In this document: one piece after another, positions 45,600 through 57,268 of the stretch
Position numbering within the stretch: the stretch's first letter is position 1
Layout: every line of letters starts with the position of its first letter
NCBI GenBank assembly: GCA_964017185.1
Contig: OZ024878.1
Span: 18,293,851 to 18,357,850 of the forward strand
Origin: Rugalucina vietnamica
Lineage: Eukaryota; Mollusca; Bivalvia; Lucinida; Lucinidae
Direction of reading: 5' to 3'
DNA: 64,000 nucleotides
Translations under genes and position numbers: made by a program
The notes under the pieces: model-generated
Database searches by the model: none
The model's input: the letters and a program-made list of their open reading frames with translations, nothing else
What the model was told of the DNA's origin: nothing

Positions 45600-48334
45600 A
45601 AGTCTGTCCAAACGGTAACTTATTTAACAGAGTATCTGGGTCCAAGGTTAATTATGACAAATCCAAAGGGTTATTTCTTGGTAAGTGGAAAACTCGGTCA
45701 GATCATCCCTTTGGTATCAGTTGGGTAAAATCTCTTAAAGTACTTGGGTATTATTTCGGGAATACAGATAATGATGAAATTTGGAATAAAACTTTTCGCA
45801 AATTTGACAAAACATTAAATCTTTGGAAGACTCGCAATCTTTCACTCAAAGGTAAATCTACTGTTTTGAACTCCCTTGGTTTATCGAAAATTTTATATTG
45901 TTCAACCGCAACTTTGATTCCTAAACATTATCTGACACTTATCAAAAGAGTGAGCTTTAGATTTATTTGGAATTCTGTCTATGAACCTGTTGCTCGTAAT
46001 ACTTTGTATCTTAGTTTTGCTGATGGGGGACTTAATGTTCCAAATTTTGAGCTCAAATGTGAAGCTTTGTATTTGTCTCATTTACAAAAATTGATTAATA
46101 ACTATGATGCTAAGTGGACTTATTTTGCAAAATATTGGCTTGGAATACAACTCAGACGCTTTAACCCTTCATTGGCTAGTAACTCAATTCCGCACAGCGA
46201 TAATATTCCACCCTTCTATCAGGTTTGCATATCTATATTTAGAAAACTTTTAGATTTATATCCTGACATTTCTTTTTCAAGTATCAAAACACGTGACTTT
46301 TATAAACGCTTATTGAGTGAAAATAAAAATCAACCTAAATGTATCTCTACTTTCCCTCAACTTAATTTTAAGAAGATCTGGCATAACATGTACCTAAATT
46401 GTATTGATTCCCATGCTCGCGATGTTTATTGGAAAATCATTCATGAAGTTATCTACGTTAATTATTTTTTATTCAGTAAACGTATAAGGAAAGAAAACCA
46501 ATGTCCTTTATGTAAAACTCAAGTCGAAACTATTAACCATTTATTCCTGGAATGTAAGTTTGTTAATCCCTTAAATAAAGTAGTTCTATCCTTAATTCGC
46601 CAAATTACAAACAACCAGATAACTTTTTCGGAACTTGTTTTTAGATTTCACATTTTACCTAAACTGCCCAAACGTATTACAGAAATTTGTCTTATTTTGT
46701 TAACTGAATCGCGGTATGTTATCTGGTTAAACAGAAATTTAGTTAAATATGAAAATAAAACTCTATGTTGGTCTTCTTTGCTGTCACAATTTTTAGCTCG
46801 AATTAAATTGAGAATATTAGCTGATAAGCATTTAATGGATTTTTATACTTTTCTCGATAACTGGTGTATTGGTGACGGTGTATTCTGTGTAATAGACTTA
46901 TTTACTGAAAAAATAACGTTTCATAGACAACTAGATTCCAAATTTTACATTAAAAGAACTTAATTAATTCAAAACCCTTTTATTCCTGTTCACATACTGT
47001 AAATTCATTTTGTCATGTTAAATTGCCATCCCGTACCAGGAGTTGCTCTTTGTGAGGCCGGTGAGTCGGGTCGTGAACTTGACTTGCTGGCTTTACGTGG
47101 AGTGATCCCTGGTGCGGATCTTGCTTGTCTTGTACATATTCTAAAATAGTTTTCTATTTCAGACTGGCCTGGCCGTCTGAAAGCAGCAGATGTATATTTG
47201 TAAAATTTGAAATTGTATCTGTAAGTACTAACCATAACATGTAGTAGAGACAGACTTACCTGCAAACATTCCTAATGTAGCAATTTTCTTTTTCTCGTTA
47301 ATAAGACCCGCCTTTTTATTATTTCGCACTCTCGCGCTCTGGTGGGGAAGGATCGTGTGCCTTCGTCAGCAGGATGTGCGAGTGCAGTTTCATGTCCTTC
47401 AGGTCTCTTACATCATGAGCGTTTTTATACCCTGGTCCTAATTGAAAAAAAAAGAGATAAGGTTTTATATTTGCTTAGTCCCATCCCGGCTATATACGGT
47501 GTACTTTACCCGTTACTGTCAATCATTGTGTATTCTTGTAAATGTCTATGTATAAGCACCGTATACCAATCCATTTTATAAGTATGCATAATTTCATTAG
47601 TGTCCACATTTTGACCTTATTTTACAATCTACAAGTTCTGTGTTCGTCGTACAGGCTGTCCCTTCAGGTGAACACTGGCTCCTTTGTCACTCCTAGTGGG
47701 GTGGCAAACGTGACAGCGTTCACTTTTCCTGTGTATATATGTATATGTACTTGACATCTTTTTAATTGATTAAATGTTGCATCGGTTTTGGTGTCCTCGC
47801 CATTGCCTCGTGCCTCGGACAACACGGTTGTACGACGCGCGTGGCTTTGGCCAGGTAGCCACAGAAGGACAGAAACCCCCGCCCATTATAACAGTTTCTA
47901 AATTTGTAAGCTTAACTATTTTAATTTGTTCATATAAATAATAATATTTGCAGTAAGTCTTCTCGTTACTAACCCGCAACTACGACACCTTTTAAGGGCT
48001 AAGTTTGTAAAAATGCAATTTCAATTTCTTATTGTTAAATGGTGTATCGTCATAGTATACACCTAAGGGCTCAGTTTCAATATACAGGTTATTATCTATC
48101 CATTTCTATTTCTTCTTTCCTTTAATTAATGTAAGCAAGTAAATTCTATCTAGGTCTTCAGCATTTCCTTCTTTAATTGTTTTTTTATCTCGGTGTATAT
48201 TTAATAGGTCTTTGTAAGGTGCAAAAATTGTATATTTTTTTCAAAGGTGTCGGCCGTGTGGGGCTGTTTACACCCCACCGGTTTTTACTGTAAATAGGAA
48301 ACTGAATAAATTTATATGAAAAATAAAAAAAAAA
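45600..48334 (+). mobile_element. 5'-truncated Tx1/L1-like LINE
   Basis: It retains the last part of the RT, the C-terminal region and a long 3' UTR (about 46967-48334) that ends GAATAAATTTATATGAAAAATAAAAAA. The coding part is one open frame, so this insertion is younger than the other LINEs here. Everything upstream of the RT thumb, including the endonuclease, is missing. The UTR holds GGTGTCGGCCGTGTGGGGC...CACCCCACCGG close to its end, which could form a hairpin. Confidence 0.8.
45620..46963 (+). CDS. Tx1/L1-like LINE ORF2 C-terminal part (open)
   Basis: About 447 codons open from LFNRVSGSKVNYDKSKGLFL through SLKVLGYYFGN, LNLWKTRNLSLKGKSTVLNS, KILYCSTATLIPKHY, NTLYLSFADGGLNVPNFELK to a C-terminal Cys-His segment (NQCPLCKTQVETINHLFLEC) and the stop. 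GSK-N-DKSK-LFLG, the W-R-LSL-GK block and the DGGL-VPNF block are characteristic of L1/Tx1-group ORF2 proteins. There is no proper start; the frame simply begins at the truncation, so the true limit is the element edge near 45600. Confidence 0.85.
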   Translation, partial: LFNRVSGSKVNYDKSKGLFLGKWKTRSDHPFGISWVKSLKVLGYYFGNTDNDEIWNKTFRKFDKTLNLWKTRNLSLKGKSTVLNSLGLSKILYCSTATLIPKHYLTLIKRVSFRFIWNSVYEPVARNTLYLSFADGGLNVPNFELKCEALYLSHLQKLINNYDAKWTYFAKYWLGIQLRRFNPSLASNSIPHSDNIPPFYQVCISIFRKLLDLYPDISFSSIKTRDFYKRLLSENKNQPKCISTFPQLNFKKIWHNMYLNCIDSHARDVYWKIIHEVIYVNYFLFSKRIRKENQCPLCKTQVETINHLFLECKFVNPLNKVVLSLIRQITNNQITFSELVFRFHILPKLPKRITEICLILLTESRYVIWLNRNLVKYENKTLCWSSLLSQFLARIKLRILADKHLMDFYTFLDNWCIGDGVFCVIDLFTEKITFHRQLDSKFYIKRT

Positions 48335-49235
48335 CATCCTATAATACTATAAATTGCTTATAATAAGCCTACAAGAGAAATCCTACAGTCATAAACCATT
48401 TATTTAAGTACTTTGTAATTATTAGTGAACAACTTCACATTTTGATGAATAAGGGCCATGTGTAATTAATGTAACAAAGCACCATGTTACCGGTCCACGA
48501 TTTACCTGAAATTTCACGAATATATTCCTTACATATGTGGGCAGTTTTTATATTAAAATGGTGTCTTGACATAGCCTGGAACACAGAAAATTTTAAATTC
48601 AAATTCTACCTCTTTTAAAACAAGCAGGTGAAAATTGGGGTTACCTGTACATAAAAATGACTGCTCTGCCACTATCTTGATACTTACAAACTCATTTATA
48701 GTATCAGCAAACTTACCAATGACTACTATAATTCTGGAAAGATTTCAACATTTGCGTCATGAATCGTTAAACACTATATAAATGTTTAAAGTGGGGTACC
48801 CTCAGCCATGGTAGTGACGTCATATATTACGTCATAATTTGCCAATGGAATTACATTTACATGGGAATACACCATTATTATAGCAGTCATAACTAAGCCA
48901 ATTAATGCACATAATTTCATAAAATTCCATGCGTGGGCAAACTCCCATGTTAATTTCCCATACCCTGTAACAGGCCCTTTGACTTCAATGAAAAATGTCA
49001 CACACAAACGCGTTTCCCTCCTGACATTTTTGGTTACTTCTTTTGCTACAATTTTTATATTTTTGACCGATTAAGACACTTTTTTCAGAGAATCTTCAGT
49101 GACATATGACACAACTTTTGGCATTAAAATAACATATAAACTCAATATGAAAATGTGTTTTTAAAGCAATACTATCTGTAGAGTCTCTTGGAGCCATTTT
49201 TTTAACATGCCCATAATACTAGAATCTATATCCTT
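48335..49235. other. No gene; possible diverged repeat in the second half
   Basis: 48.78-49.21 kb resembles 42.87-43.48 kb in reverse (CCATTTTTTTAACATGCCC, TCCTGACATTTTT, CCATGCGTGGGC). A 73-codon minus frame over it is not convincing. Confidence 0.4.
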
Positions 49236-49239
49236 ATGC

Positions 49240-49445
49240 ATAGCCCCGAGTCAACCTTGGGTAGAGAACGGACAAATTATTTTTTTTCCGTTTGCCAATT
49301 TCTGCAATGTTTCCCCAAGAAATGGCATTTTATCATTTTCCCTCATTCTGAATGCACAGAACTTACAGTAAGTCAACAAATTCTAACATACATGTATACC
49401 CACAATATATGTTTCGAAGAATATAAGAAAATATTACGACAATCA
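49240..49445 (+). repeat. Repeat family G fragment and MITE-A scrap
   Basis: CCAATTTCTGCAATGTTTCCCC...ATGGCATTTTATCATTTTCC matches 6.65-6.70 kb (family G). TACCCACAATATATGTTTCG followed by AATATAAGAAAATATTACG looks like a piece of MITE-A. Confidence 0.5.
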
Positions 49446-50914
49446 TGACCATATCCTTCTTTAAGTTTTTGTTTTTCCAAATCTTTAAGACTGTGATTTT
49501 TGTTCTTTTATATCAAATCAAAGGCTCTTCTGGAATTCACAGAAGAGAAAATATGAATGTATTGATGGCTATATGGTTCATGTTTGATTTTAAGGGGCAT
49601 AGTGGCGTTAGTGGCGTTAAATTCCCGATTATAAGGTTGTGGATTTGAATCCAACTAGCTCCAAGAAAAAGGCACATTTCTTACTTAAAGCACTGGTTTA
49701 TAACAAGGACGAGAGATCCGTCTGAAAGTGACTTCAAATAATTATTGGAAAAGGTCCCTCAGTGTTTACTTTGACAGTGTTTACTTTGAATATGAAGAAA
49801 ATTGTACCCATGATCGACTGCTCTCCCTCAATTACGCGTTTTGTCACATAAAGCGCTTACTAAAAACTAGTGAACCCGTCTATAGGGACTAGACAGTTCA
49901 CCACAATCAATTTAATTTATCAATTGTCAAATAGCGGTAAATATCTAGCAAGCAATCTCGGTCGTGGTGACTGCTTATCATAGCGCATCTAGGATTACAT
50001 CGTATATACCCTGACGAGGGGTACAGAAACTACAGAAACTCTATATGGCTGACTTTTAGTCCATCACATCGCACTATGGGTCTGTTTCTGGTAGTGTGGC
50101 ACAGGTCAAAATTCAGAACTCTGTCACAAATTGACTGCACTGCAAAATGGTTTTCTACAAATCGATTGTAATCGTGCTCCCTTTAGTATCGGCTTTGATT
50201 CCATAACATCAAAAAATTTTGTCATTGCCTTGAGCAACAGATACACACACTGGTCAAGCTTCATTACAAGAAACGACATTCATGTATAGGAAACGAAACT
50301 GAAATGTATGAGAATCGAAATTAATGATGAACCAGAGAATCAACAACACTGAAATTTTGAGCAAAAGAGAATATCTCTTATAACAAACGGCTGCTGACCT
50401 TTTCATTGGTTTCTTTTTAAAGAAGCCAACTTGTTGTTGACTTCGACCACAAACAATTAATTTTGCATGCTACATAAAATGTGCTAATTGCAGTATTGTT
50501 TCTATTAGTTCTTTTACAAGTCAACATAATATGATGCTGGGCTTGTGATAAAATGAAAAATTTAATAGTTATGAAACAGTTTCAGCTTTTGAAAATTCAT
50601 GAAATTTTAAATATCTTTCTGATTCCAAACAATATACCAGTTGTAACTTGAGATGAACAAAGGTTTCATCATTAATATTTAATGTCCACTTTGAATAACA
50701 ATGGTAGTAATTATTCTTTAGTTGATACATGTACATAAACATAGGTATCTTCAAGTGCGTATTTGTTTGACGTAAACACCTTCTGTTACATTTGTAGAAT
50801 TTGAGGAGAGAAAGCATATATAAATACAGCTGTTTACAAGCAATTTACGTTTCAAAGATGCAAAATTTACGCTTATTAGTGGCAGAGACAGAATCAATCG
50901 TAAACATTCATTAT
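49446..50914. other. No feature recognised (1.5 kb)
   Basis: No shared repeats and no plausible gene. GTGGCGTTAGTGGCGTTA near 49603 is a tiny direct repeat. Confidence 0.5.
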
Positions 50915-51065
50915 GAAAACTTGCCAATGCAATATACAGAGATGATTTTAGTTGTAAAAACTGAAAATTTCAGAAGCTAGTTTTCTTATTTTTGCTCAAA
51001 ATATTGTGGGTGCACGTTAGAGCAATCTATGTTTTGGATCAAAAATCAGAAACAAGAAAATTATA
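50915..51065. mobile_element. MITE-A copy 8 (partial)
   Basis: CATTATGAAAACTTGCCAATG, AATATACAGAGATGATTTTAG, GTGGGTGCACGTTAGAGC and ATCTATGTTTTGGATC match half of MITE-A plus a shortened core. Confidence 0.7.
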
Positions 51066-51394
51066 TAATGTTATTTGTAACATGCTATAAGGGGCGGTTC
51101 ATAGAAGTTTGAGGACTCAAATAAGATAACATTGCCATTGAATCATCTTTTCATTTCAGTTCATACGTGGCAAGATAATCGAATATCCAAACTAAAACAT
51201 TCTTGGCTGGTCGGTACATGTGCATGCACGCCATGAGTTAACGAAAACAGAAAACAATACACCCTGTATGACCGGGACGCAACCAAATTTCTTACATTTT
51301 TTGTCTAAGACCTCATCCAATCTTGCTAAAATTTATATTCGAAGTACTCGAATATCAGCTCTTTAAACATTTATAACAGTTACTGTTATTCAAC

Positions 51395-51446
51395 GGCGCC
51401 TTTGTTTTCGCATATGCAAAAATCCGGTTTTCTCACGATGTGGCTC
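51395..51446 (-). mobile_element. MITE-B end fragment
   Basis: GGCGCCTTTGTTTTCGCATATGC...CCGGTTTTCTCACGATGTGGCTC is one end of MITE-B up to the hairpin. Confidence 0.7.
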
Positions 51447-51689
51447 AATTATTATTCAGGTATGTATTGTATATCTTGTCAAAACTCTGCTATAAACCAT
51501 ATTATAGTCGCATTAAAATGTCACCATTTTACATTCTCTGTACAACGATGGCTATAGGTGTGTGGAATGTTTTGAGAACACCTGAAGGTACTCTGACACA
51601 CATTCTCTCCCTCTTTTATCTGTATGTTGTTCAAAGACGGGTTCTAGAGGCTTGGCACCTTATGTCATTTCACACCCTTTTCAAGAAAA

Positions 51690-52175
51690 GTTTAAGTAGG
51701 CAATGATCAGGAAAAGGCGCAATCTGAAAGAAACTCCCACTCCAAAAAACCGAGGTGGAAAACAGTAAACAATTAGGTACTTATACTTAGAAAACATATC
51801 GTAAGCCGAATGAGCAGCTATTTCCACTCAGTTACCCGAACTTGAATAATATATGAAAACGTACATAAGGTTCAAACAGTATTAAAAATCGACTCCAAAA
51901 CATAAAACAAATGGAACCGCCTTGGAACGATCCGTAATACAAAACTAGTGGGAGGCTTAAACCGGCTTTAGTGTCGCCTAACCTCACATCACAGCATTTA
52001 ATTAATTGTTCGGTCCTCGTGTTGATTCTTTAACTAGTCAATGAACCATAAAGAACAAACAAATAAATCATGATAAACACATTGATGAAACAAAAACGCG
52101 GACTCGACAGATTCAGTAAGCTGCCCGGCGATGGAGATCCCTGGGCGCCGAATAACTCCAGTACAAAAGAAAAAT
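51690..52175 (-). mobile_element. PLE 3' UTR fragment (copy 14)
   Basis: Reverse orientation from TTTAAGTAGGCAATGATCAGG to GGGCGCCGAATAACTCC. It is moderately diverged and ends before the coding region. Confidence 0.85.
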
Positions 52176-52229
52176 AATTCCATACCAGAGATTAACCTTA
52201 TATACCGCGAAGCGAAACGTTCAACATTT

Positions 52230-52464
52230 GAGCCGCCTCATGGGAAAACCAACAATCTGCATAGGCGAAAACAAAGACGCAGATCAGCTTCGCGGTTACC
52301 GCGAAGCTGATCAGCACCTTTGTTTTCGCTATTCGGATAGTACAATTCCTCTTCTACTTAAATCCAAAATTTAAAGCTTCTAGCTCTTTTCTGTGCTTGT
52401 ACAGGCCGGTTTGTGTCGGACCTGTTCGGAAACCACATTGTTGGTTTTCCCACGAGGTGGCTCA
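52230..52464. mobile_element. MITE-B copy 8 (complete)
   Basis: Ends are GAGCCGCCTCATGGGAAAACC and GGTTTTCCCACGAGGTGGCTC. The hairpin GATCAGCTTCGCGGTTACCGC then GAAGCTGATCAGCACC is close to perfect at the apex. It is the closest relative of copy 1 at 6.35 kb. Confidence 0.9.
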
Positions 52465-53015
52465 TTTTTATGATCTATGGCTGATCAAATTGGAATATCA
52501 ACAACGTTGATTCAACTTCACAAGCAAGAGTTTGTTTATTACAGCCTAAAAATGGAGAAAAAATACCCGAAGGTATCGTTGAATAATCACATTCAAAACT
52601 TGTTTGCCGGCTGCATCAAATGTCTCTCCTCTATAAACTTGTAAAGAATATACATTCCAGTACTCTGTACGTGAATTTTATTAAGATTCGCGTAGAAATA
52701 AGAAAATTACAACAATTTGATTTCGAGCAATTAATAAAGACTTAATTGAAAAGTCTCATCATTGAGTTTGTTTTCTTTTTCTTTTTATATTTTCGGGTAT
52801 ACTTAAAATCTTTAGTGGGGGGGGAATGATGAACGATACCTATGCGTTTCACATGTATTTTGCATGGTATATACTTCAACAGGATGAAAATAAAACTGAT
52901 ATTTTTTCAATAGATTTAATTTTTCAAACTACTGCCAAACCATATTCGGGTACGGGTTTCCTGCGTTATGCAACCAAATAGCGTAGATTGATTGGAAGCC
53001 AGATCGACTGTACAA
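52465..53015. other. No feature recognised
   Basis: AT-rich spacer with a G-run near 52817. Confidence 0.5.
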
Positions 53016-53016
53016 T

Positions 53017-53480
53017 AATGTAATTCAATTCAATTCAATAGTTTATTTGAGTCTCATGTTGATATACCATATGCATACAATTATAAACTTAAAACACTAT
53101 GAAATATATCAACCCATTCTATATAGAATTACAAGAGACTATCGTTGGCAAATATCTAAACATTATACATACATATATACATATATAACAATTGAACACT
53201 ATTTCAACGAGTAGCAGGATACTTCAAACGTATTAACATAACCTATATACATCAGAATGTACAAGAGGCAGAGCGCCTGTGGCCGAAACCGGTGTCCAGA
53301 CAGCAAGCGCTCTGCATCGAAAATGTTCCGACAAGGACATATTCGTAGCTTAGCTACGAATCTAATCTAATCTTGCAATATCAATATTTATGTACATAAG
53401 GTACTAAACTGTACAAAAGAAAAGGAAACAAAAATAAATTGGCCTTTCTAAACAGAAAAATATAAAATGCCTACTAAGGT
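53017..53480 (-). mobile_element. LINE 3' UTR end with (AATTC)n, minus strand
   Basis: Read on the minus strand, the segment ends GAGACTCAAATAAACTATTGAATTG with a short AATTG repeat, the usual form of a CR1/L2-type LINE terminus. Upstream, GCAGAGCGCTTGCTGTC...GGCGCTCTGCCTC and CGTAGCTAAGCTACG are small hairpins. No RT is attached; the 5' limit is uncertain. Confidence 0.6.
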
Positions 53481-54540
53481 GCTTCTAGCGTCATGTGGCT
53501 AACGCAAGGTCATAGTTCACAGCAACCGAGTGCACAGTTGGTGCAAGAACCACCAGCAATGCACATAGAATATGAACTTTAAGATTTCGTTTTATTTACA
53601 CAGATATACAGGTTACTGTGAAAAAAATATTAATTTAGCAGTGACATCACAACATGACACATAAGGTTAAAATTGTACTTTACAGGGTATCTATACATAT
53701 AAATGTAGCATACATAATATGGTACAGTTAAAATGAAAGCAACACACTAGCTTGTGTGCCCCACACCGCCCACACACGGGGCCCGAAACCCAGCAATTCT
53801 TGTATAAGAAGCTAATGTATTATCGTTCCGTCAACACTCTGAAACGAAGAGTTATTGCCTCGCTGTATGTTGTTACCATATCGAGTTCGCTTCCAAACAA
53901 CTCAATTTTATATGTACATTTCGTCAGGTGTCTTGTTGTATCAGTCTGCGCTGTAAGATATTTTTACATCACGGGTATTATGTGTGCAAAAATTTCTTCA
54001 AATTACAGCCAAACAAACTTCCGGTACGTTTTGCCTGCGTTCTACTGAGTAAATGGCATTAAAGAGCGTCACACATTAGCGTATAAACCAAATGCTCATG
54101 AGTCTCCGTACACAATATTTATTGTCTTAATGTAATGCTTGTACACTATCCAAAACAAAATGCAACATTCATTGTTTACAATGCTTAGGAAACAATTGAA
54201 TAAACGTTTACGCTTTCGTTCTGAGTTGTCGTTGATTGCATGTCTTTGTATTGTTTCTGTACAAAATTTGAAAATAAATACGTTTAAACCGAACCAAAGG
54301 TGCGCAGGTCGTATGAAAAATCTCAACACGCTAAAGAGTTTGAATGTATAAAAATTAATTTGTTTCTTAAACTTGTTTTAACAGTCACATGTTAGCGTGA
54401 GACTGACGCGTGTGCCTTCTTCTTTGTAGTAGTGTTCCCACGTTGACTTTTCGTGGCAGCGTCTTAAGACGTTAAAAAAATGTAAAAAATTTTTAAGTCT
54501 TGGTTTGGTTCATTAACACAGTGGTCATTATATACAGTGT
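53481..54540. other. No gene recognised
   Basis: Frames at 53752-54048 (98 codons, plus) and 54096-54351 have no recognisable domain. Sequence is not shared with other parts of the window. Confidence 0.45.
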
Positions 54541-54542
54541 AT

Positions 54543-54942
54543 GTTTATTTATTTATTTATGCTCTCTGGTTTTATTGTCCCCAAGTGTTTTAGTTCTTTC
54601 CAAGTGAATCTTGAATAACAGCTCTTTCGAATACAGCTCCAGGAATTCAGTCTCTGACGAGTCTGGTTGTAGAATGTTGTTGATGTCTAGATGACTGGAG
54701 TCCAGTAGTAGTTGTGTACATATGACAGAATCCTCTAGCAGACTATTTATCTTCACACTGGAATGTTCAAACAGGGGTCTTATCTTATTGAAATACACTA
54801 ATCTAATGTTTTTAAGCTTTCTCATGTTATAAGATACTGTGAGACAGTGTATGAAACTTCAAATAAAAATTGGTTTTGGTCAATAAAAAATTCTGGTGAG
54901 GTGCTCAATAAATTGAGGTGAAGAGGGTTCCGTGCGACGAGC
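54543..54942 (-). pseudogene. LINE ORF2 piece 4: C-terminus and 3' tail
   Basis: On the minus strand: DKLVARNPLHLNLLSTSPEF then, after a frameshift near 54824, KLKNIRLVYFNKIRPLFEHS, LLLDSSHLDINNILQPDSSE and LYSKELLFKIHLERT before the stop. The (AATA)n tail follows. The LLLDSS and YSKELLFKIHLERT features match the ends of the LINE type seen in pieces 1-3. Confidence 0.75.
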
Positions 54943-55790
54943 TTGTCCACATATGATTTTTCTACTCTGTATACAACTTTACCACATAATCTAATTAAAG
55001 AGAAACTTCTGGATTTGATAGAGTGGACCTTCAAAAGGGCATTAAAAAACTACGGTTCACTTTATTTGGGATGTAATGACAGAAAGGTTTTTTTCACTTC
55101 CTCTGACCAAAGTCGGTATACACTTTGGTCATGTCAGAATGTGTGCGACGCCTTATCCTATCTCCTGGATAATATTTATATTAGATTTGGGACTAAGTTA
55201 TACAGACAAATTGTTGGAATTCCGATGGGTACAAATTGCGCACCTCTCGTAGCTGATTTATTTTTATACTGCTACGAAAGAGATTTCATGGATTCTCTTA
55301 ACCATGATAATCAAGCTGATGTTATCGAGGCTTTAAATTCCACTTCTGGTACCTCGATGACCTTTTGAACATTGACAACCCTTATTTTGAAGGTATGGTC
55401 AATCAAATTTATCCATCTGAACTACAGCTGAACAAAGCCAATATCTCGGATACCGAAGCCCCCTTTTTAGATCTACATCTTTCTGTTGCAAATGGATTTG
55501 TTTCTTCTAAAATTTATGATAAGCGCGATGACTTTGATTTTGATATAGTAAATTTTCCGTTTTTGGATGGTGACGTTCCTCGTCGTGCTTCTTATGGTGT
55601 ATACATTTCGCAACTTATTAGGTTTGCTAGAGTCTGCAATCATGTTACAGACTTCAACGCTCGAAATAAATGTTTAACGGCCAAACTTCTCCAACAGGGC
55701 TATCGGTATCATAAACTTCGAAAAACCTTTTCTAAATTCTATCGTAGACACTATGAATTGATTTCCAAATATAATGTTGGGTTAAAAAAC
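54943..55790 (+). CDS. PLE reverse transcriptase (partial, two frames)
   Basis: Motif A is TYDFSTLYTTLPHNLIKEK with its aspartate. Then come LDNIYIRFGTKLYRQIVGIP, motif B (GIPMGTNCAPLVADLFLYCY) and DFMDSLNHDNQADVIEALNS. The YLDD-region continues in another frame with NIDNPYFEGMVNQIYPSELQ, LNKANISDTEAPFLDLHLSV, YDKRDDFDFDIVNFPFLDGD, GVYISQLIRFARVCNHVTDF and LLQQGYRYHKLRKTFSKFYR. These blocks and their order identify a Penelope-like RT. The frame is interrupted about once here, and then by the reverse PLE. Confidence 0.9.
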
Positions 55791-56386
55791 GTACAAGTAG
55801 GCAAAGATCAGGAAAAGACGCAATCAGAAAAAGACTCCCACTCCAAAAACCAAGGTGGGAAAAAACAAACTAACAATCAGGTACTTATACCATGAAAACA
55901 TTTCGTAAGCCGAATGAGCAGCTATTTTTCCCAATAGGTGGCCACTCAGTTACCTTAACTTAACTAAAATATGCAAACATACATAAGGCACCAACAGCAC
56001 AAAAATATATTAAACACCAAGACATAAAACAAAAAGAACCACCACAGAAGTATCGACTTGGAACGGTCAGTAACACAAAGTTACTGGCGGGTTTAAATCG
56101 ATTTTACACGGCCGTAACCTCACCCTCAGCTTCTGCAGTGGTTCATAACATTTAGTTAGTTATTCGGTCCTCGTAGTGAATCTCTAACTAGTAAATGAAT
56201 CATCAAGAACAAACAAATAAATCATGATAAACATCCTGATGAATCAAAAACCAGGACTCACAGATTCAGTAAGCTGCCCGACGATGGAGATCCCTGGGCG
56301 CCAAATAACTTACTAACTCCGGAGCTAAAGAAAAACATCAGTTGGACCCCGGTGGGCCAAGCAACAGACAAGAAGCTCCGGCCCCA
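55791..56386 (-). mobile_element. Reverse PLE UTR fragment inside PLE (copy 18)
   Basis: It runs from GTACAAGTAGGCAAAGATC at the left to GAAGCTCCGGCCCC at the right. It is flanked by AAAAC on both sides (…TTAAAAAAC and CCCCAAAAC…), which fits a short target duplication. UTR only. With the UTR of its host PLE (about 56.67-57.27 kb) it makes an inverted pair of about 600 bp arms. Confidence 0.9.
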
Positions 56387-56390
56387 AAAC

Positions 56391-56649
56391 GCTTTTAAGT
56401 GAGGGCCTTTCGGAACCAGAATTTTATGGTGACTTGGTTTACAAATTTAAGAAGATTATAGGAAGTAATGATTTTTCTTTTCAGTTTAGAAAAATCATAA
56501 CACGTTACAAACGTATAGGTTATAACTTGAATGTTATGCGACAGTCTGCATGCTTAGTTTTTAACCCAATCACGGTTGATAACTATGCTGCCTTCTTTAA
56601 TTGCACGCCGGTGGGTCGGGCGTCAGACTCTATGATGGCCCCGACTTAA
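56391..56649 (+). CDS. PLE C-terminal coding tail
   Basis: It continues the PLE frame beyond the insertion: EFYGDLVYKFKKIIGSNDFS, FQFRKIITRYKRIGYNLNVM, RQSACLVFNPITVDNYAAFF, NCTPVGRASDSMMAPT, stop. Near-identical tails occur at 57.88, 13.05 and (reverse) 59.8 kb. Confidence 0.85.
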
Positions 56650-57268
56650 AGCTATTCATTTTTGTTGGTTGGGGCCGGAGCTTCTTGTCTGTTGCTTGGC
56701 CCACCGGGGTCCAACTGATGTTTTTCTTTTGCTCCGGAGTTAGTAAGTTATTCGGCGCCCAGGGATCTCCATCGTTGGGCAGCTTACTGAATCTGTGAGT
56801 CCTGGTTTTTGATTCATCAGGATGTTTATCATGATTTATTTGTTTGTTCTTGATGATTCATTGACTAGTTAGAGATTCACCACGAGGACCGAAGAACCAA
56901 CTAAATGTTATAAACCACTGCAGAAGCTGAGGGTGAGGTTATGGCCATGTAAAATCGATATAAACCCGCCAGTAACTTTGTGTTACTGATCGTTCCAAGT
57001 CGATACTTCTGTGGTGGTTCTTTTTGTTTTATGTCTTGGTGTTTAAAATATTTTTGTGCTGTTGGCGCCTTATGTGTGTTTTCATATTTTTAGTTAAGTT
57101 AAGGTAACTGAGCGGGCACCTTTTGAGAAAATAGCTGCTCATTCGGCTTACAAAATGTTTTCATGGTATAAGTACCTGATTGTTAGTTTTTTTCCCACCT
57201 CGGTTTTTGGAGTGGGAATCTTTTTCTGATTGCGCCTTTTCCTGATCTTTGCCTACTTGTACCTTTTC

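Larger units (their letters stand above)
54943..57268 (+). mobile_element. Longest PLE copy, inside LINE, itself holding a reverse PLE (copy 17)
   Basis: It contains most of the reverse transcriptase, the C-terminal tail and the full 3' UTR, ending CTACTTGTACCTTTTC. A reverse PLE fragment (55791-56386) sits inside the coding region between KYNVGLK and the LSEPEFYGDL-type tail. The 5' end is truncated in RT motif A's neighbourhood, so N-terminal domains are unseen. The protein ends SMMAPT without a C-terminal GIY-YIG domain, which fits PLE clades with the endonuclease at the N-terminus (Naiad-like) or without one; this is inference. Confidence 0.9.
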
